A stretch of 53,323 nucleotides of DNA, taken from Dermacoccus abyssi (lineage in GTDB: Bacteria; Actinomycetota; Actinomycetes; Actinomycetales; Dermatophilaceae). Shown here piece by piece: positions 17,396 through 25,788 of this stretch. The position numbers were made by a program, and so were the translations under genes. Numbering within the stretch: the stretch's first letter is position 1; each line of letters begins with the position of its first letter. Location of the stretch: the NCBI RefSeq assembly GCF_003515945.1, contig NZ_QWLM01000019.1, positions 1 through 53,323 on the forward strand, in the 5' to 3' direction. The notes under the pieces are model-generated. The model worked only from the letters and a program-made list of their open reading frames with translations. It was not told the origin of the DNA and did no database searches.

Positions 17396-17821
17396 GTGGC
17401 CACCATCGAACTGACCGGTGACACGTTCACCGAGACCATCGAGAACAACGACATCGTCCTCGTCGACTTCTGGGCGGCGTGGTGCGGCCCGTGTCGTCAG
17501 TTCGCGCCCGTCTTCGAGGAGGCGAGCAACAAGCACGAGGACATCGTCTTCGCGAAGGTCGACACGGACGCCGAGCAGGAACTCGCGGCGGCGGCGAACA
17601 TCCAGTCGATCCCGACGCTCATGGCGTTCCGTGACGGCCTCATGGTCTTCTCCAACTCCGGCGTGCTGCCGGCGAACGCCGTTGACGACCTCATCCGTCA
17701 GATCCGCGAACTGCCCATGGACGACATCCGCGCGCAGATGGAGGCCGAAGCCAAGGGTGCAGCCCCGGCGGGCGGCGGCTGCGGTTGCGGCGGCTGCAAC
17801 TGCGGAGCCAACAACGGCTGA
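17396..17821 (+). CDS. trxA: thioredoxin with a Cys-rich C-terminal tail
   Basis: A 141-residue cytosolic thioredoxin. It has the active site WCGPC at about 27-31 and the cis-Pro motif SIPTLMAF at about 66, and would reduce protein disulfides using thioredoxin reductase. After the normal end of the fold (about residue 110) it continues with a flexible tail that ends GGGCGCGGCNCGANNG. The four Cys in C-x-C-x2-C-x-C spacing are absent from ordinary thioredoxins and could bind metal or exchange disulfides. The start is GTG 17396, with GAGGAG nine bases upstream. The gene is transcribed away from the membrane protein gene at 16294. Confidence 0.92.
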   Translation: MATIELTGDTFTETIENNDIVLVDFWAAWCGPCRQFAPVFEEASNKHEDIVFAKVDTDAEQELAAAANIQSIPTLMAFRDGLMVFSNSGVLPANAVDDLIRQIRELPMDDIRAQMEAEAKGAAPAGGGCGCGGCNCGANNG

Positions 17822-17911
17822 CCCAGTGGTCATCACCGACGCGATGTCATCGAGCGCCTCCAACGCCCCATCGGGGAGCTGCTGCCCACCCACATCGGCC
17901 GGATCCGCACG

Positions 17912-18355
17912 GTGCGTCTCGGTCTCATGATCGGCGGCGCCGTCGCACTCGTGCCGTGGGTGCTCTACGTCAGCCTCACGCTGCCCGTGCAGTACGAGGC
18001 GCACAACTGGCGCTACACGTGGGTCGGTTTCGATCTCTTCCTCGCCGCGCTCATGGCACTCACCGCCTACTGCGGATGGCGACGCAAGCAGGTCGTCATG
18101 CTGCTGTCGTTCGCCACGGGCGTCCTGCTCGCGTGTGACGCCTGGTTCGACGTCATGACGGCGGCGGCCGCGGAGCGTGGCGAATCCCTGCTGTCGGCGG
18201 GCTTGCTCGAGTGGCCGCTCGCGTTCGTCATGATCGCCGGATCGCTGCGTCTGTTGCGCGTGGCGGCACTGCGCAGCTATCGCCTCGACGAGGGAGACTC
18301 GCTGTGGAACCTCAGTATTCCTGCCGCCTGGGTGGAGCGGACGCACCGTCACTGA
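17912..18355 (+). CDS. small polytopic membrane protein of unknown function
   Basis: A 147-residue protein with about four hydrophobic helices (GLMIGGAVALVPWVLYVSL, FDLFLAALMALTAY, VVMLLSFATGVLLACDAWF, WPLAFVMIAGSLRLL). The third carries CDAWFD, and acidic and aromatic residues lie at the membrane faces. The frame stays open upstream to the thioredoxin stop and reads like protein (VIERLQRPIGELLPTHIGRI), but no ATG, GTG or TTG is available there. The gene may therefore begin with a rare CTG, or the true start has been lost; GTG 17912 is the first standard one. Family not recognised. Confidence 0.68.
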   Translation: MRLGLMIGGAVALVPWVLYVSLTLPVQYEAHNWRYTWVGFDLFLAALMALTAYCGWRRKQVVMLLSFATGVLLACDAWFDVMTAAAAERGESLLSAGLLEWPLAFVMIAGSLRLLRVAALRSYRLDEGDSLWNLSIPAAWVERTHRH

Positions 18356-18362
18356 GGCGTGT

Positions 18363-18368
18363 CAGGAT
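18363..18368 (+). promoter_or_regulatory. -10-like element, leaderless aldo/keto reductase
   Basis: CAGGAT is followed by six bases and the ATG at 18375, the spacing seen repeatedly in this window for leaderless genes. No ribosome binding site is present. Confidence 0.35.
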
Positions 18369-18374
18369 GGCGCA

Positions 18375-19328
18375 ATGACTTCGTCGTCCCCGATCGCAGC
18401 CCACCTCGTCCTCGGCACGATGTACTTCGGTACGAAGACGGACGAGGCCACCTCGTTCGCCCTCATGGACCGCTACGTCGAGGCCGGCGGCACGGTGCTC
18501 GACACGGCCAACTGCTACGCGTTCTGGGCGAATCCGAGCGGCGCCGGCGGGCAGAGTGAAGCGACGCTCGGCGCGTGGCTCCGGGCCAACCCCGGGGTGC
18601 GCGACGGCCTCACGATCGCGACGAAGGTGGCCCAGGAGCCCGTGCGTCCCGGCGACTTCACCGAGTGGGAGGGCCTTGCGCCCGAGGTCATCGCCACGCA
18701 GTTCGAACGCAGCCGTGAGCGCCTCGGCGTCGACGTGATCGACCTCTACTGGGCCCACGGCGAGGACCGTGCCACGCCCCTGGCGGACGTCGTGGCCGCC
18801 ATGGGCGCCCTGCACGCGAACGGCTCGGCGAGGCGTCTCGGCGTGAGCAACCACCCGACGTGGCGTGTCGAGCAGGCACGCATGCTCGCCGAGCAGCAGG
18901 GCGTCGAACCGTGGACGGCGCTGCAGCTCACGACGAGCTACGTGCGCCCCCGACCGGACACCCAGGTGCCGGGCAAGGACCACCGCTTCGGCTTCGTCAC
19001 CGACGAGACGATCGACTACCTGCAGACTCACCCCGAGATGGAGTGCTGGGCCTACAGCCCGCTCGTGCAGGGCAGTTACGACCGAGCCGACCGGCCGTTC
19101 CCGGACGTCTACGACCACCCCGGCACGACGGCGCGTCTCGCAGCTCTCGCCGAGGTGGCCGAGGCGCACGGTGCCAAGCCGGGGCAGGTCGTGCTCAGCT
19201 GGCTCGTGCAGAGCGAGCCGAGCCTGCGCCCGATCGTCGGCGTCAGTTCGCTCGAGCAACTCGACGAGGCGCTCGCCGCGCCTCAGCTCACCCCCGACGA
19301 GATGGCAAAGCTCAACGAGGCTAGCTGA
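18375..19328 (+). CDS. aldo/keto reductase
   Basis: A 317-residue NADPH-dependent (beta/alpha)8-barrel oxidoreductase that reduces carbonyls. The catalytic tetrad can be placed: Asp and Tyr in VLDTANCYAF at about 40-49, Lys in TIATKVAQEP at about 83, and His in DLYWAHGED at about 128. The cofactor-binding C-terminal block PGQVVLSWLVQSEP and the following VGVSSLEQLDE are present. The ATG at 18375 has no Shine-Dalgarno sequence and appears leaderless. The physiological substrate is unknown, and the neighbours do not form an obvious pathway with it. Confidence 0.9.
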   Translation: MTSSSPIAAHLVLGTMYFGTKTDEATSFALMDRYVEAGGTVLDTANCYAFWANPSGAGGQSEATLGAWLRANPGVRDGLTIATKVAQEPVRPGDFTEWEGLAPEVIATQFERSRERLGVDVIDLYWAHGEDRATPLADVVAAMGALHANGSARRLGVSNHPTWRVEQARMLAEQQGVEPWTALQLTTSYVRPRPDTQVPGKDHRFGFVTDETIDYLQTHPEMECWAYSPLVQGSYDRADRPFPDVYDHPGTTARLAALAEVAEAHGAKPGQVVLSWLVQSEPSLRPIVGVSSLEQLDEALAAPQLTPDEMAKLNEAS

Positions 19329-19345
19329 GCGTCACGAGCGACGGG

Positions 19346-20005
19346 TCATTCGGCACGCACGACGACCATCGCGATGCCGATGCGTCCTTCGACGCCGAGC
19401 TTGCGCTGGATCGTCGCGACGTGTTGCTTGACCGTGCTCTCGCTGAGGAACAGCTCGGCAGCGATGGCCGGGTTCGTGCGTTCCGCCGCGACGAGCCGGG
19501 CGATCTCGACCTCCCGCTCGCTCAACCCTTGAAGCAGGCGACGTGCCTCACGACGCCCCTCGCCTCCGCCGTCGAGGTAGCCCGAGCGCAGGTGACCCGC
19601 GCTGCGCGCCGACATCGGGCTCTCGCCCGCGTGCGCTGCACGAACAGCGTCGTACAGCTCCTTGCTCGCGGCCGACTTGAGGATGAAGCCCACCGCTCCC
19701 GCGTCCATCGCGCGCGGCACGTACTCCTTCTCGTCGAACGTCGTGAGGATGACGACGCGCGGCGGGTGGGGCCGCTTCGTCAGCGCGGCGGTGGCGTCGA
19801 TGCCGTTTAGGCGTCGCATCTGCACGTCCATGAGAACGACGTCCGGGTGATAGGCCGTGACGGCGTCGATGACCTCGTCGCCGTCGGAGGCGGTGGCGAC
19901 GAGGACGATGTCGGGGGCGCCCTTGAACATGACGCGCACGAGGTCGAGCACCATCGGGTCGTCATCGACCGCGAGCACGCGGATGGGTTGTTCGGCGTTC
20001 GTCAT
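19346..20005 (-). CDS. NarL/LuxR-family response regulator
   Basis: A 219-residue DNA-binding response regulator. The receiver has the acidic pair VDDD, the phospho-acceptor Asp in VVLMDVQM at about 60, and the conserved Lys in GFILKSAA at about 110. The C-terminal LuxR helix-turn-helix reads [18 protein letters not shown] followed by [15 protein letters not shown]. It is partner to the histidine kinase immediately upstream. An alternative ATG at 20041 overlaps the kinase stop as ATGA and would add 12 residues; I prefer 20005 because receiver similarity begins there and AAGAGAG precedes it. Confidence 0.9.
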   Translation of the reverse strand: MTNAEQPIRVLAVDDDPMVLDLVRVMFKGAPDIVLVATASDGDEVIDAVTAYHPDVVLMDVQMRRLNGIDATAALTKRPHPPRVVILTTFDEKEYVPRAMDAGAVGFILKSAASKELYDAVRAAHAGESPMSARSAGHLRSGYLDGGGEGRREARRLLQGLSEREVEIARLVAAERTNPAIAAELFLSESTVKQHVATIQRKLGVEGRIGIAMVVVRAE

Positions 20006-20037
20006 GGGCGCTCTCTTCGCGTCGGGAGTGTGGTGAG

Positions 20038-21324
20038 TCATCGGGGCAAGTGCCAGGGCAACCTCGCCGTGGCGGTGTAGGTGCGGCCGTCGTCGCTCGG
20101 CCCGGCCCAGAACTGGCCACCGAGATCGTTGGCTCGCCGTCCGATGCCGGCCAGGCCACTCTGGCTGCCGGTACCCGAACCGCCGGGAGCCATCGGATTC
20201 TCGGTGGAGATGACGAGCCCGTCCCGTGGGTTGCCGTGGATGCTCAGGCGGACGAGGTTTCCGGGGGAGTGCTTGCGTGCGTTCGTCAGCAACTCGGTGG
20301 TGATCCGGTACGCGCTGCGCGACACGACCGGATCGAGTGGCTTGCTCTGGTCGACGAAGACGTTCGACGAGACGGGGGTGCCCGCGTCGATGCACTCGGT
20401 GACGAGCGTTGCGATGTCGGCCAGTTCGTACGGGCGCTCGCCGGCCTGCGGCCCGTGACGCAGGATCGACAGCAGAGAACGCAGATCGTTCATCGACCCG
20501 GCGGCACCCTGTTGGATCTGCCGGGCCCGATCTTCGACCTCCGGCGCCCCGGCTGCCTGTGCCTCGATCTCGAGCGCGTTGGCCTGCATGGCCAGGATGC
20601 TCAGCCGGTGACCGAGAACGTCGTGCACCTCACGAGCGAGAGCTTCGCGGTCGTCCTGCTCGGCGATGCGGCGTCCGAGGTCGTCGGCCTCGGCTCGGGC
20701 CGCCTCCGCGCGGTGACGGTGGACGTCGGTGTCTGCCCGGCTGCGCCGCAGGAGGGCTGTGCCGACGAAGAGCGCGACGAGCAGGCCTGCCACGAGGAGC
20801 ACCTGCCACCACGGCATGGCGGGCCAGGTACCCGCGCTGCCGTCCGGGTGTTCGAAGCTGTTCCAGAAGCTCTTGCCACTCGTCGTTCCACGGGTGTCGC
20901 GCCACACGGCCACGAGCGTCGCGATGCCGGCCAGAACGGGCACACCCCAACGGGCCCGAACGTCCGGGTGCCAGACGACGACGCTCGCTGCCCCGATGAG
21001 CGCGGGCAAGCTGTCGGTGGGCAACACGAGGGGCGGCAGACACGCCACGAGTGCTGTGACGAGCAGTGCGCGCGGGGAGCGCAGTCGGAAACACAGCATC
21101 ACCGCCGCCGCGACGGAGACGAGAAAGGCGCTCAGCGTCAGATTGCCCGCAGGCTGGCCGGGTGCCGCGTCGTAGAGGCGCATGTCGGCCGCGCCCGCGG
21201 CGAGTGCAGCCGAGCCGACGGTGGCGACGACGATGCCGACGTTCGTCCACACGCGGCGCGTGCGAGCACCTTGCCCCGAAGGGGCATGCCCGGCGTGCGG
21301 GCCGGTGAGCGTTGGCTGTGTCAC
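20038..21324 (-). CDS. sensor histidine kinase (HisKA_3 type)
   Basis: A 428-residue membrane sensor kinase. The N-terminal half has about five hydrophobic helices and no large extracellular domain, so the signal may arise in the membrane. After another helix ([19 protein letters not shown]) comes a short coiled coil and the HisKA_3 box [17 protein letters not shown] with the phospho-His at about 233. The ATPase domain has the N-box [13 protein letters not shown] and the G-box [17 protein letters not shown] 21322-21324 is chosen because AGGG lies eight bases upstream; a TTG ten codons earlier is possible. It is transcribed with the response regulator. The controlled genes are not evident. Confidence 0.9.
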   Translation of the reverse strand: MTQPTLTGPHAGHAPSGQGARTRRVWTNVGIVVATVGSAALAAGAADMRLYDAAPGQPAGNLTLSAFLVSVAAAVMLCFRLRSPRALLVTALVACLPPLVLPTDSLPALIGAASVVVWHPDVRARWGVPVLAGIATLVAVWRDTRGTTSGKSFWNSFEHPDGSAGTWPAMPWWQVLLVAGLLVALFVGTALLRRSRADTDVHRHRAEAARAEADDLGRRIAEQDDREALAREVHDVLGHRLSILAMQANALEIEAQAAGAPEVEDRARQIQQGAAGSMNDLRSLLSILRHGPQAGERPYELADIATLVTECIDAGTPVSSNVFVDQSKPLDPVVSRSAYRITTELLTNARKHSPGNLVRLSIHGNPRDGLVISTENPMAPGGSGTGSQSGLAGIGRRANDLGGQFWAGPSDDGRTYTATARLPWHLPR

Positions 21325-21391
21325 ATCGCACACCCTAGGGGTGAGCACCGACAACGTGTGTCGGACCGGGCACGCCGATCGGGCAGAAGTG

Positions 21392-21685
21392 TCAGGAACG
21401 TCCGGCCCACGTGCCGAGCGTCGCGTGCCAGCGTCCGATGAGTCGCTGCGTCACCACACCTTCGACCTCGAAGGGGTCATCGTCGAGCAGGCGGGCCGCC
21501 TCGCCCGCGTCCGCCGCCTCGAGGAGCAACAGGCCCCGCGGCATGCCCTCACCGCTCAGCTGGCCGGAGGCCAACAGGCGTCCACTGGCTTCGAGTTCCT
21601 GGAACCAGGCATAACGGGCCGGACGCCGCGCGCTGAGGCGCCGCTCGTCGTCGACGTACGTGCAGGTCACCGCGAAGATCGTCAT
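21392..21685 (-). CDS. YciI-like protein
   Basis: A 97-residue ferredoxin-like-fold protein of the YciI group. It has the YVDDERRLSARRPARYAW segment, the central ELEASGRLLASGQL block and the typical DPFEVEGV motif of the final helix and strand. YciI domains are small putative enzymes with a conserved His/Asp pair; here the usual HRxH-type His near the middle is RYAW, so activity is doubtful. The ATG at 21685 is preceded by TACGGT and six bases, so the message is probably leaderless. Confidence 0.76.
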   Translation of the reverse strand: MTIFAVTCTYVDDERRLSARRPARYAWFQELEASGRLLASGQLSGEGMPRGLLLLEAADAGEAARLLDDDPFEVEGVVTQRLIGRWHATLGTWAGRS

Positions 21686-21691
21686 GGCGTG

Positions 21692-21697
21692 ACCGTA
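21692..21697 (-). promoter_or_regulatory. -10 element, leaderless YciI-like gene
   Basis: Minus-strand TACGGT-N6-ATG. The same hexamer and spacing precede the NUDIX gene (37639) and, with seven bases, the short-chain dehydrogenase gene (51407). Confidence 0.5.
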
Positions 21698-21750
21698 GTC
21701 CTGCGGTACGGCATGATGCTGCCTACGTCCGCACCGAGCGCAGGAGCCCC

Positions 21751-24111
21751 ATGAGCACCCACCCCGCCGACTCCCACGAGATCATCCGCGTCGAAGGCGC
21801 GCGGGAGAACAACCTCGAGGACGTGAGCGTCGAACTGCCGAAGCGGCGCCTCACGGTGTTCACCGGTGTCAGCGGCTCCGGCAAGAGTTCGCTCGTGTTC
21901 AAGACGATCGCGGCCGAGAGCCAGCGCATGATCAACGAGACGTACTCCTCGTTCGTCCAGGGCTTCATGCCGACGCTGGCCCGCCCCGACGTCGACCTGC
22001 TCGAGGGCCTGACGACGGCGATCATCGTCGACCAGGAGCGCCTGGGCGCCAACCCGCGCTCGACAGTCGGCACTGTCACCGACGTCAACGCGATGCTGCG
22101 CATCCTGTTCAGTCGCCTCGCCACGCCGAACATCGGTGGGCCCCGCGCATACTCGTTCAACGTCGCCTCGGCGTCGGGTAGCGGCTCGCTCAAGAAGGCC
22201 GACGGCACGCGTGAGGTGCGTCAGTTCAGCGTCACGGGCGGCATGTGCCCGCGCTGCGAGGGGCGCGGCAGCGTGAGCGACTTCGACCTCGACCAGCTCT
22301 TCGACAAGGAGAAGTCGCTCGCCGAGGGCGCCCTCACCGTGCCGGGCATGACGATGGACGGCTGGTACGGCCGCATCTTCGCCGGCTCCGGCTTCTTCGA
22401 CATGGACAAGCCGCTGAAGAAGTACTCGAAGCGGGAGATGGACAACCTCCTCCACAAGGAGGCCACGAAGATCAAGGTCGAGGGCATCAACCTCGCGTAC
22501 GAGGGTGTCATCCCGAAGATCCAGAAGTCGATGTTGAGCAAGGACGTCGAGGCGATGCAGCCGCACATCCGCGCCTTCGTCGAGCGGGTCGTCGTCTTCC
22601 GCACGTGCCCCGAGTGCGACGGCACGAGGCTCACGGAGGGTGCTCGCACCTCGAAGATCGGCGCGTACTCGATCGCCGACGTGTGCGCCATGCAGATCAC
22701 CGACGTCGCCGAGTGGGCGAAGAGCCTCGACGAGCCGTCCGTCGCACCGCTGCTCAAGGGGCTGACGGAGACACTCGACTCGTTCGTGCAGATCGGTCTG
22801 GGTTACCTCTCCCTCGAACGCCCCTCGGGCACGCTGTCGGGCGGCGAGTCGCAGCGCGTCAAGATGATCCGCCACCTCGGAAGCTCGCTCACCGACGTCA
22901 CGTACGTGTTCGACGAGCCGACCGTCGGCCTGCACCCGCACGACATCGAGAACATGAACGACCTGCTGCGGCGCCTGCGCGACAAGGGCAACACGGTGCT
23001 CGTCGTCGAGCACAAACCGGAGACCATCGCCATCGCCGACCACGTCGTCGACCTCGGCCCCAGCGCAGGCAGCGAGGGTGGCCGCATCATGTTCGAGGGC
23101 ACCGTCGAAGGCCTCGCCGGGTCCGACACGCTGACCGGCCGCCACCTGCACGATCGCGTCACGCTCAAGGAAGCGACGCGCAAGGCGACGGGCGCCCTCG
23201 AGATCCGCGGCGCGAACTCGCACAACCTGCGCGACGTCGACGTCGACGTTCCCACCGGTGTGCTCGTCGTCGTGACGGGCGTGGCCGGCTCGGGCAAGTC
23301 GACCCTCGTCCACGGCGGGCTGGGCGGGCGAGACGACGTCGTCGCCGTCGACCAGAGCGCCATCAAGGGATCGCGCCGCTCCAACCCGGCGACGTACACG
23401 GGCCTGCTCGACCCGATCCGCAAGGCGTTCGCCAAGGCCAGCGGCGTCAAGCCGGCCCTGTTCAGCGCGAACTCCGAGGGCGCATGCGAGGCGTGCAAGG
23501 GTGCCGGCGTCATCTACACCGACCTCGGCATCATGGAGACCGTCGAGACGCCGTGTGACGTCTGCGAGGGCAAGCGCTTCAAGCCCGAGGTGCTGGAGTA
23601 CGAGCTGGGTGGCAAGAACATCGCCGACGTGCTCGCTCTCTCCGTCGCCGACGCCCTTGCCTACTTCCGGGGCGAGACGAGCGACGGCGCCGCGAAGGTG
23701 CCGGCCGCCGTCAAGGTCCTCGAACGCCTCGACGACGTGGGCCTCGGCTACGTGAAGATCGGTCAGCCGCTCACGACGCTCTCGGGCGGGGAACGTCAGC
23801 GTCTCAAGCTCGCCACGCACATGGGTGACAAGGGCGGCACGTACATCCTCGACGAGCCGACCACGGGTCTGCATCTCGCGGACGTCGAGCAGTTGTTGTC
23901 GCTGCTCGACTCCCTCGTCGACGCGGGCAAGAACGTCATCGTCATCGAGCACCACCAGGCCGTCATGGCCCACGCCGACTGGATCATCGACCTCGGCCCG
24001 GGGGCCGGCCACGACGGTGGCCGTGTCGTGTTCGAGGGCACGCCCGCCGACCTCGTCGCAGATCGTTCGACGCTCACGGGCAAGCACCTCGAGGCCTACG
24101 TCGCATCGTGA
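21751..24111 (+). CDS. UvrA-like ABC ATPase (short, UvrA2 type)
   Basis: A 786-residue protein with two ABC ATPase modules. Walker A motifs are GVSGSGKS at about 39 and GVAGSGKST at about 510. The signatures LSGGESQR and LSGGERQR lie at about 363 and 676, and Walker B motifs VFDEPTVGL and ILDEPTTGL at about 387 and 699. Zinc-binding Cys pairs CPRC, CPEC, CEAC and CDVC are kept. Canonical UvrA is about 940-970 residues; the missing part matches the UvrB-binding and insertion regions. It is therefore probably not the main excision-repair UvrA but a UvrA2-like protein, a class linked to damage tolerance or drug resistance. GCAGGAG precedes the ATG. Confidence 0.9.
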   Translation: MSTHPADSHEIIRVEGARENNLEDVSVELPKRRLTVFTGVSGSGKSSLVFKTIAAESQRMINETYSSFVQGFMPTLARPDVDLLEGLTTAIIVDQERLGANPRSTVGTVTDVNAMLRILFSRLATPNIGGPRAYSFNVASASGSGSLKKADGTREVRQFSVTGGMCPRCEGRGSVSDFDLDQLFDKEKSLAEGALTVPGMTMDGWYGRIFAGSGFFDMDKPLKKYSKREMDNLLHKEATKIKVEGINLAYEGVIPKIQKSMLSKDVEAMQPHIRAFVERVVVFRTCPECDGTRLTEGARTSKIGAYSIADVCAMQITDVAEWAKSLDEPSVAPLLKGLTETLDSFVQIGLGYLSLERPSGTLSGGESQRVKMIRHLGSSLTDVTYVFDEPTVGLHPHDIENMNDLLRRLRDKGNTVLVVEHKPETIAIADHVVDLGPSAGSEGGRIMFEGTVEGLAGSDTLTGRHLHDRVTLKEATRKATGALEIRGANSHNLRDVDVDVPTGVLVVVTGVAGSGKSTLVHGGLGGRDDVVAVDQSAIKGSRRSNPATYTGLLDPIRKAFAKASGVKPALFSANSEGACEACKGAGVIYTDLGIMETVETPCDVCEGKRFKPEVLEYELGGKNIADVLALSVADALAYFRGETSDGAAKVPAAVKVLERLDDVGLGYVKIGQPLTTLSGGERQRLKLATHMGDKGGTYILDEPTTGLHLADVEQLLSLLDSLVDAGKNVIVIEHHQAVMAHADWIIDLGPGAGHDGGRVVFEGTPADLVADRSTLTGKHLEAYVAS

Positions 24112-24248
24112 CGGCCACGGGCCCGGCCACCGGTGATGCGAGCGACCGCCCGGCGGTGCCGGTCCTTGCCACCGCGGCGCGCACGGGGCGGGCGTGACCG
24201 CGCGCTCGCGAACCGGTGCGACGGCGCCGCGCCACGTCCGGACGGGCG

Positions 24249-25096
24249 TCAGCAAGCGCTGCGTCTGGCCGTCAGTTCGAGAGGCTTGATAATCGTGCTC
24301 ATGCCCTTGGGTACGCGAGAGCACACGCTGGCCGCGGAACCGGAGTACTCGACGTTGAAGACAGGCTTGTTCGCCGCGAGCATCGGCGCGTAGCGGTCGC
24401 ACTCGTCGTAGGCGACACATTCTTCGTTGACGGCGAAGTCGATGCTCGTCTGCAACTGCGGGAGGATTTCCAGGCTGTTCTTCAGGCCGATCGCCAGGCC
24501 CCGCTTGTGCGCGTCGGCGATGAGCTGACGTTGGTAGGCGACGGCGTCGGACTGCTTGATGGGGAACCCGCTCGTCGCGGCGTAACCGTCCATGTTGTCA
24601 GGGTCGACGGCGTCGAAGCCCTTCGCCTTGCACACGTCCATGCGCTTGGCCATGATCGGCGCCAGCTTGGCGCGCTGGCGCACGTCGAGCCAGCGCTCGC
24701 CCGGCCAGTCATCGAGCGGCTTGCCGAGCGTCGACGCGGGGAACTTCTTCGCGTCCGGACGCCACTGCTCGTACCCGCCGGCGTTGATGTAGCAGATCAC
24801 CTTGATGTTGCGCCGGTGCAGAGCGGTGACGGTCTTCGTGCTCGTCCCCTCCCAGTCGAGGTTGTAGACCGATGCCTTGACGGAGGTGTCGAGCGCGCCG
24901 CTGTACTGGATCTGCCAGCTCTGCCCACGCGCGGGCTTCCACCACGTGCGCCCGGCTTGCCGTTCGACGTTGCGGCGCTCGGGGCCGTTCCGGCGGCACT
25001 CGCGGACGGCGGGAGGGCCTGGTCGTCCGTGGCCGCGCACGCACTCGTCGTGAGCGCGAGCACGAGCGCGCCCGCTGCGGGGAGCGAGGTCTTCAT
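24249..25096 (-). pseudogene. GH114 endo-alpha-1,4-polygalactosaminidase-like lipoprotein, frameshifted
   Basis: From ATG 25094-25096 the frame encodes a lipoprotein signal (MKTSLPAAGALVLALTTSAC, lipobox Cys at 20) and a Ser/Ala linker. Near 24950 the similarity jumps frame, as if one base were missing, and continues as a GH114 domain: TWWKPARGQSWQIQYSG, then CYINAGGYEQW. The presumed acid residues are Asp in FDAVDPDNMDGY and Glu in FAVNEECVAYDEC. GH114 enzymes (PelA hydrolase domain, fungal Ega3) cut alpha-1,4-galactosamine polymers. The catalytic domain itself is intact, so a sequencing error, a recent mutation or slippage are all possible. The start overlaps the spherulin-4-like stop (ATGA). 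Last gene of the exopolysaccharide operon. Confidence 0.75.
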
Positions 25097-25785
25097 CGTG
25101 CCTTCACGAGTTCAGGGTGACAGTCGGCGTACGGCGCGGGCAGCACGTCCCACGGGTTGGGCAGGCCCCGGTCGGTGGCCCAGCTGAAGTGCGCCCCGCG
25201 GCTCGCGGCCAGGGCCGGCACGGAGGCGAGGTGCTCGGGTGGCACGCCGTGCACGAGGTGCCACTGCTTGTGCGGGCTGACCGCCTGCAACCACTCGGGC
25301 ATCTGCAGGTGGGCGTAGTCCTGCCAGGCAGCCTCGGCCACACAGGTGACGTCGGCCGTCTCGACGAGGCGTCGCGTTGGCACGACGCCGGGGTTGGCGA
25401 TGACGTGCTCGACCCCGGCGTCTCTCAACGCGTCGATCCACTCGACCGACCAGGCGCCTTGATGATCCTGCGACGGGACGCAGTCGAGCATGATGTCGTG
25501 GATGCCGTACCACTGCTGCCACTGCTCGACCTCTTCGAGCACGTCATCCCAGGGGCGCTGCCCGTAGCCGACGTTGACGTACCCGGCTGTAGTCGTGGCG
25601 AGCCCGCGCTCGAGCGGCCTGCGGTAGTACGGATCCTGCGGCCCGTGCCCAGGCCCGTTGTCGACGTTGACGACGACGAACCCGAAGCCGAACACGCCGT
25701 CGGCCAGGCGCTGCCACGCGAGAGGTGCTTCTGCCGGATGGATGTACCAGGGGACGGCCGGGGTGGGTTGAGGGGCGTCGAACAC
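25093..25785 (-). CDS. spherulin-4/Sph3-like glycoside hydrolase (GH135-type)
   Basis: A 230-residue TIM-barrel protein of the spherulation-specific family 4. The characteristic strands are visible: VPWYIHPAEAP at about 11, the FVVVNVDNGPGHGPQDPYY segment at about 36-54, GYVNVGYGQRP at about 68-78, and DIMLDCVPS at about 96-104, whose Asp matches the catalytic Asp of fungal Sph3. Sph3 cleaves partly N-acetylated galactosaminogalactan and is needed for its production in Aspergillus. No signal peptide is seen, so here it would act in the cytosol or leave by another route. GTG start, three bases after the membrane-protein stop; its own stop overlaps the GH114 gene. Confidence 0.8.
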   Translation of the reverse strand: MFDAPQPTPAVPWYIHPAEAPLAWQRLADGVFGFGFVVVNVDNGPGHGPQDPYYRRPLERGLATTTAGYVNVGYGQRPWDDVLEEVEQWQQWYGIHDIMLDCVPSQDHQGAWSVEWIDALRDAGVEHVIANPGVVPTRRLVETADVTCVAEAAWQDYAHLQMPEWLQAVSPHKQWHLVHGVPPEHLASVPALAASRGAHFSWATDRGLPNPWDVLPAPYADCHPELVKAR

Positions 25786-25788
25786 GTG

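Noticed and set aside
24112-24248. Possible gene or terminator between the convergent UvrA-like and GH114 genes
   Set aside because: Only GC-rich sequence without a clean hairpin or start codon with a ribosome binding site.
21682-24420. A 912-codon open frame on the minus strand opposite the UvrA-like gene
   Set aside because: It is the mirror of a clear ABC ATPase gene in GC-rich DNA, is rich in Arg/Val/Asp, and shows no family motif.
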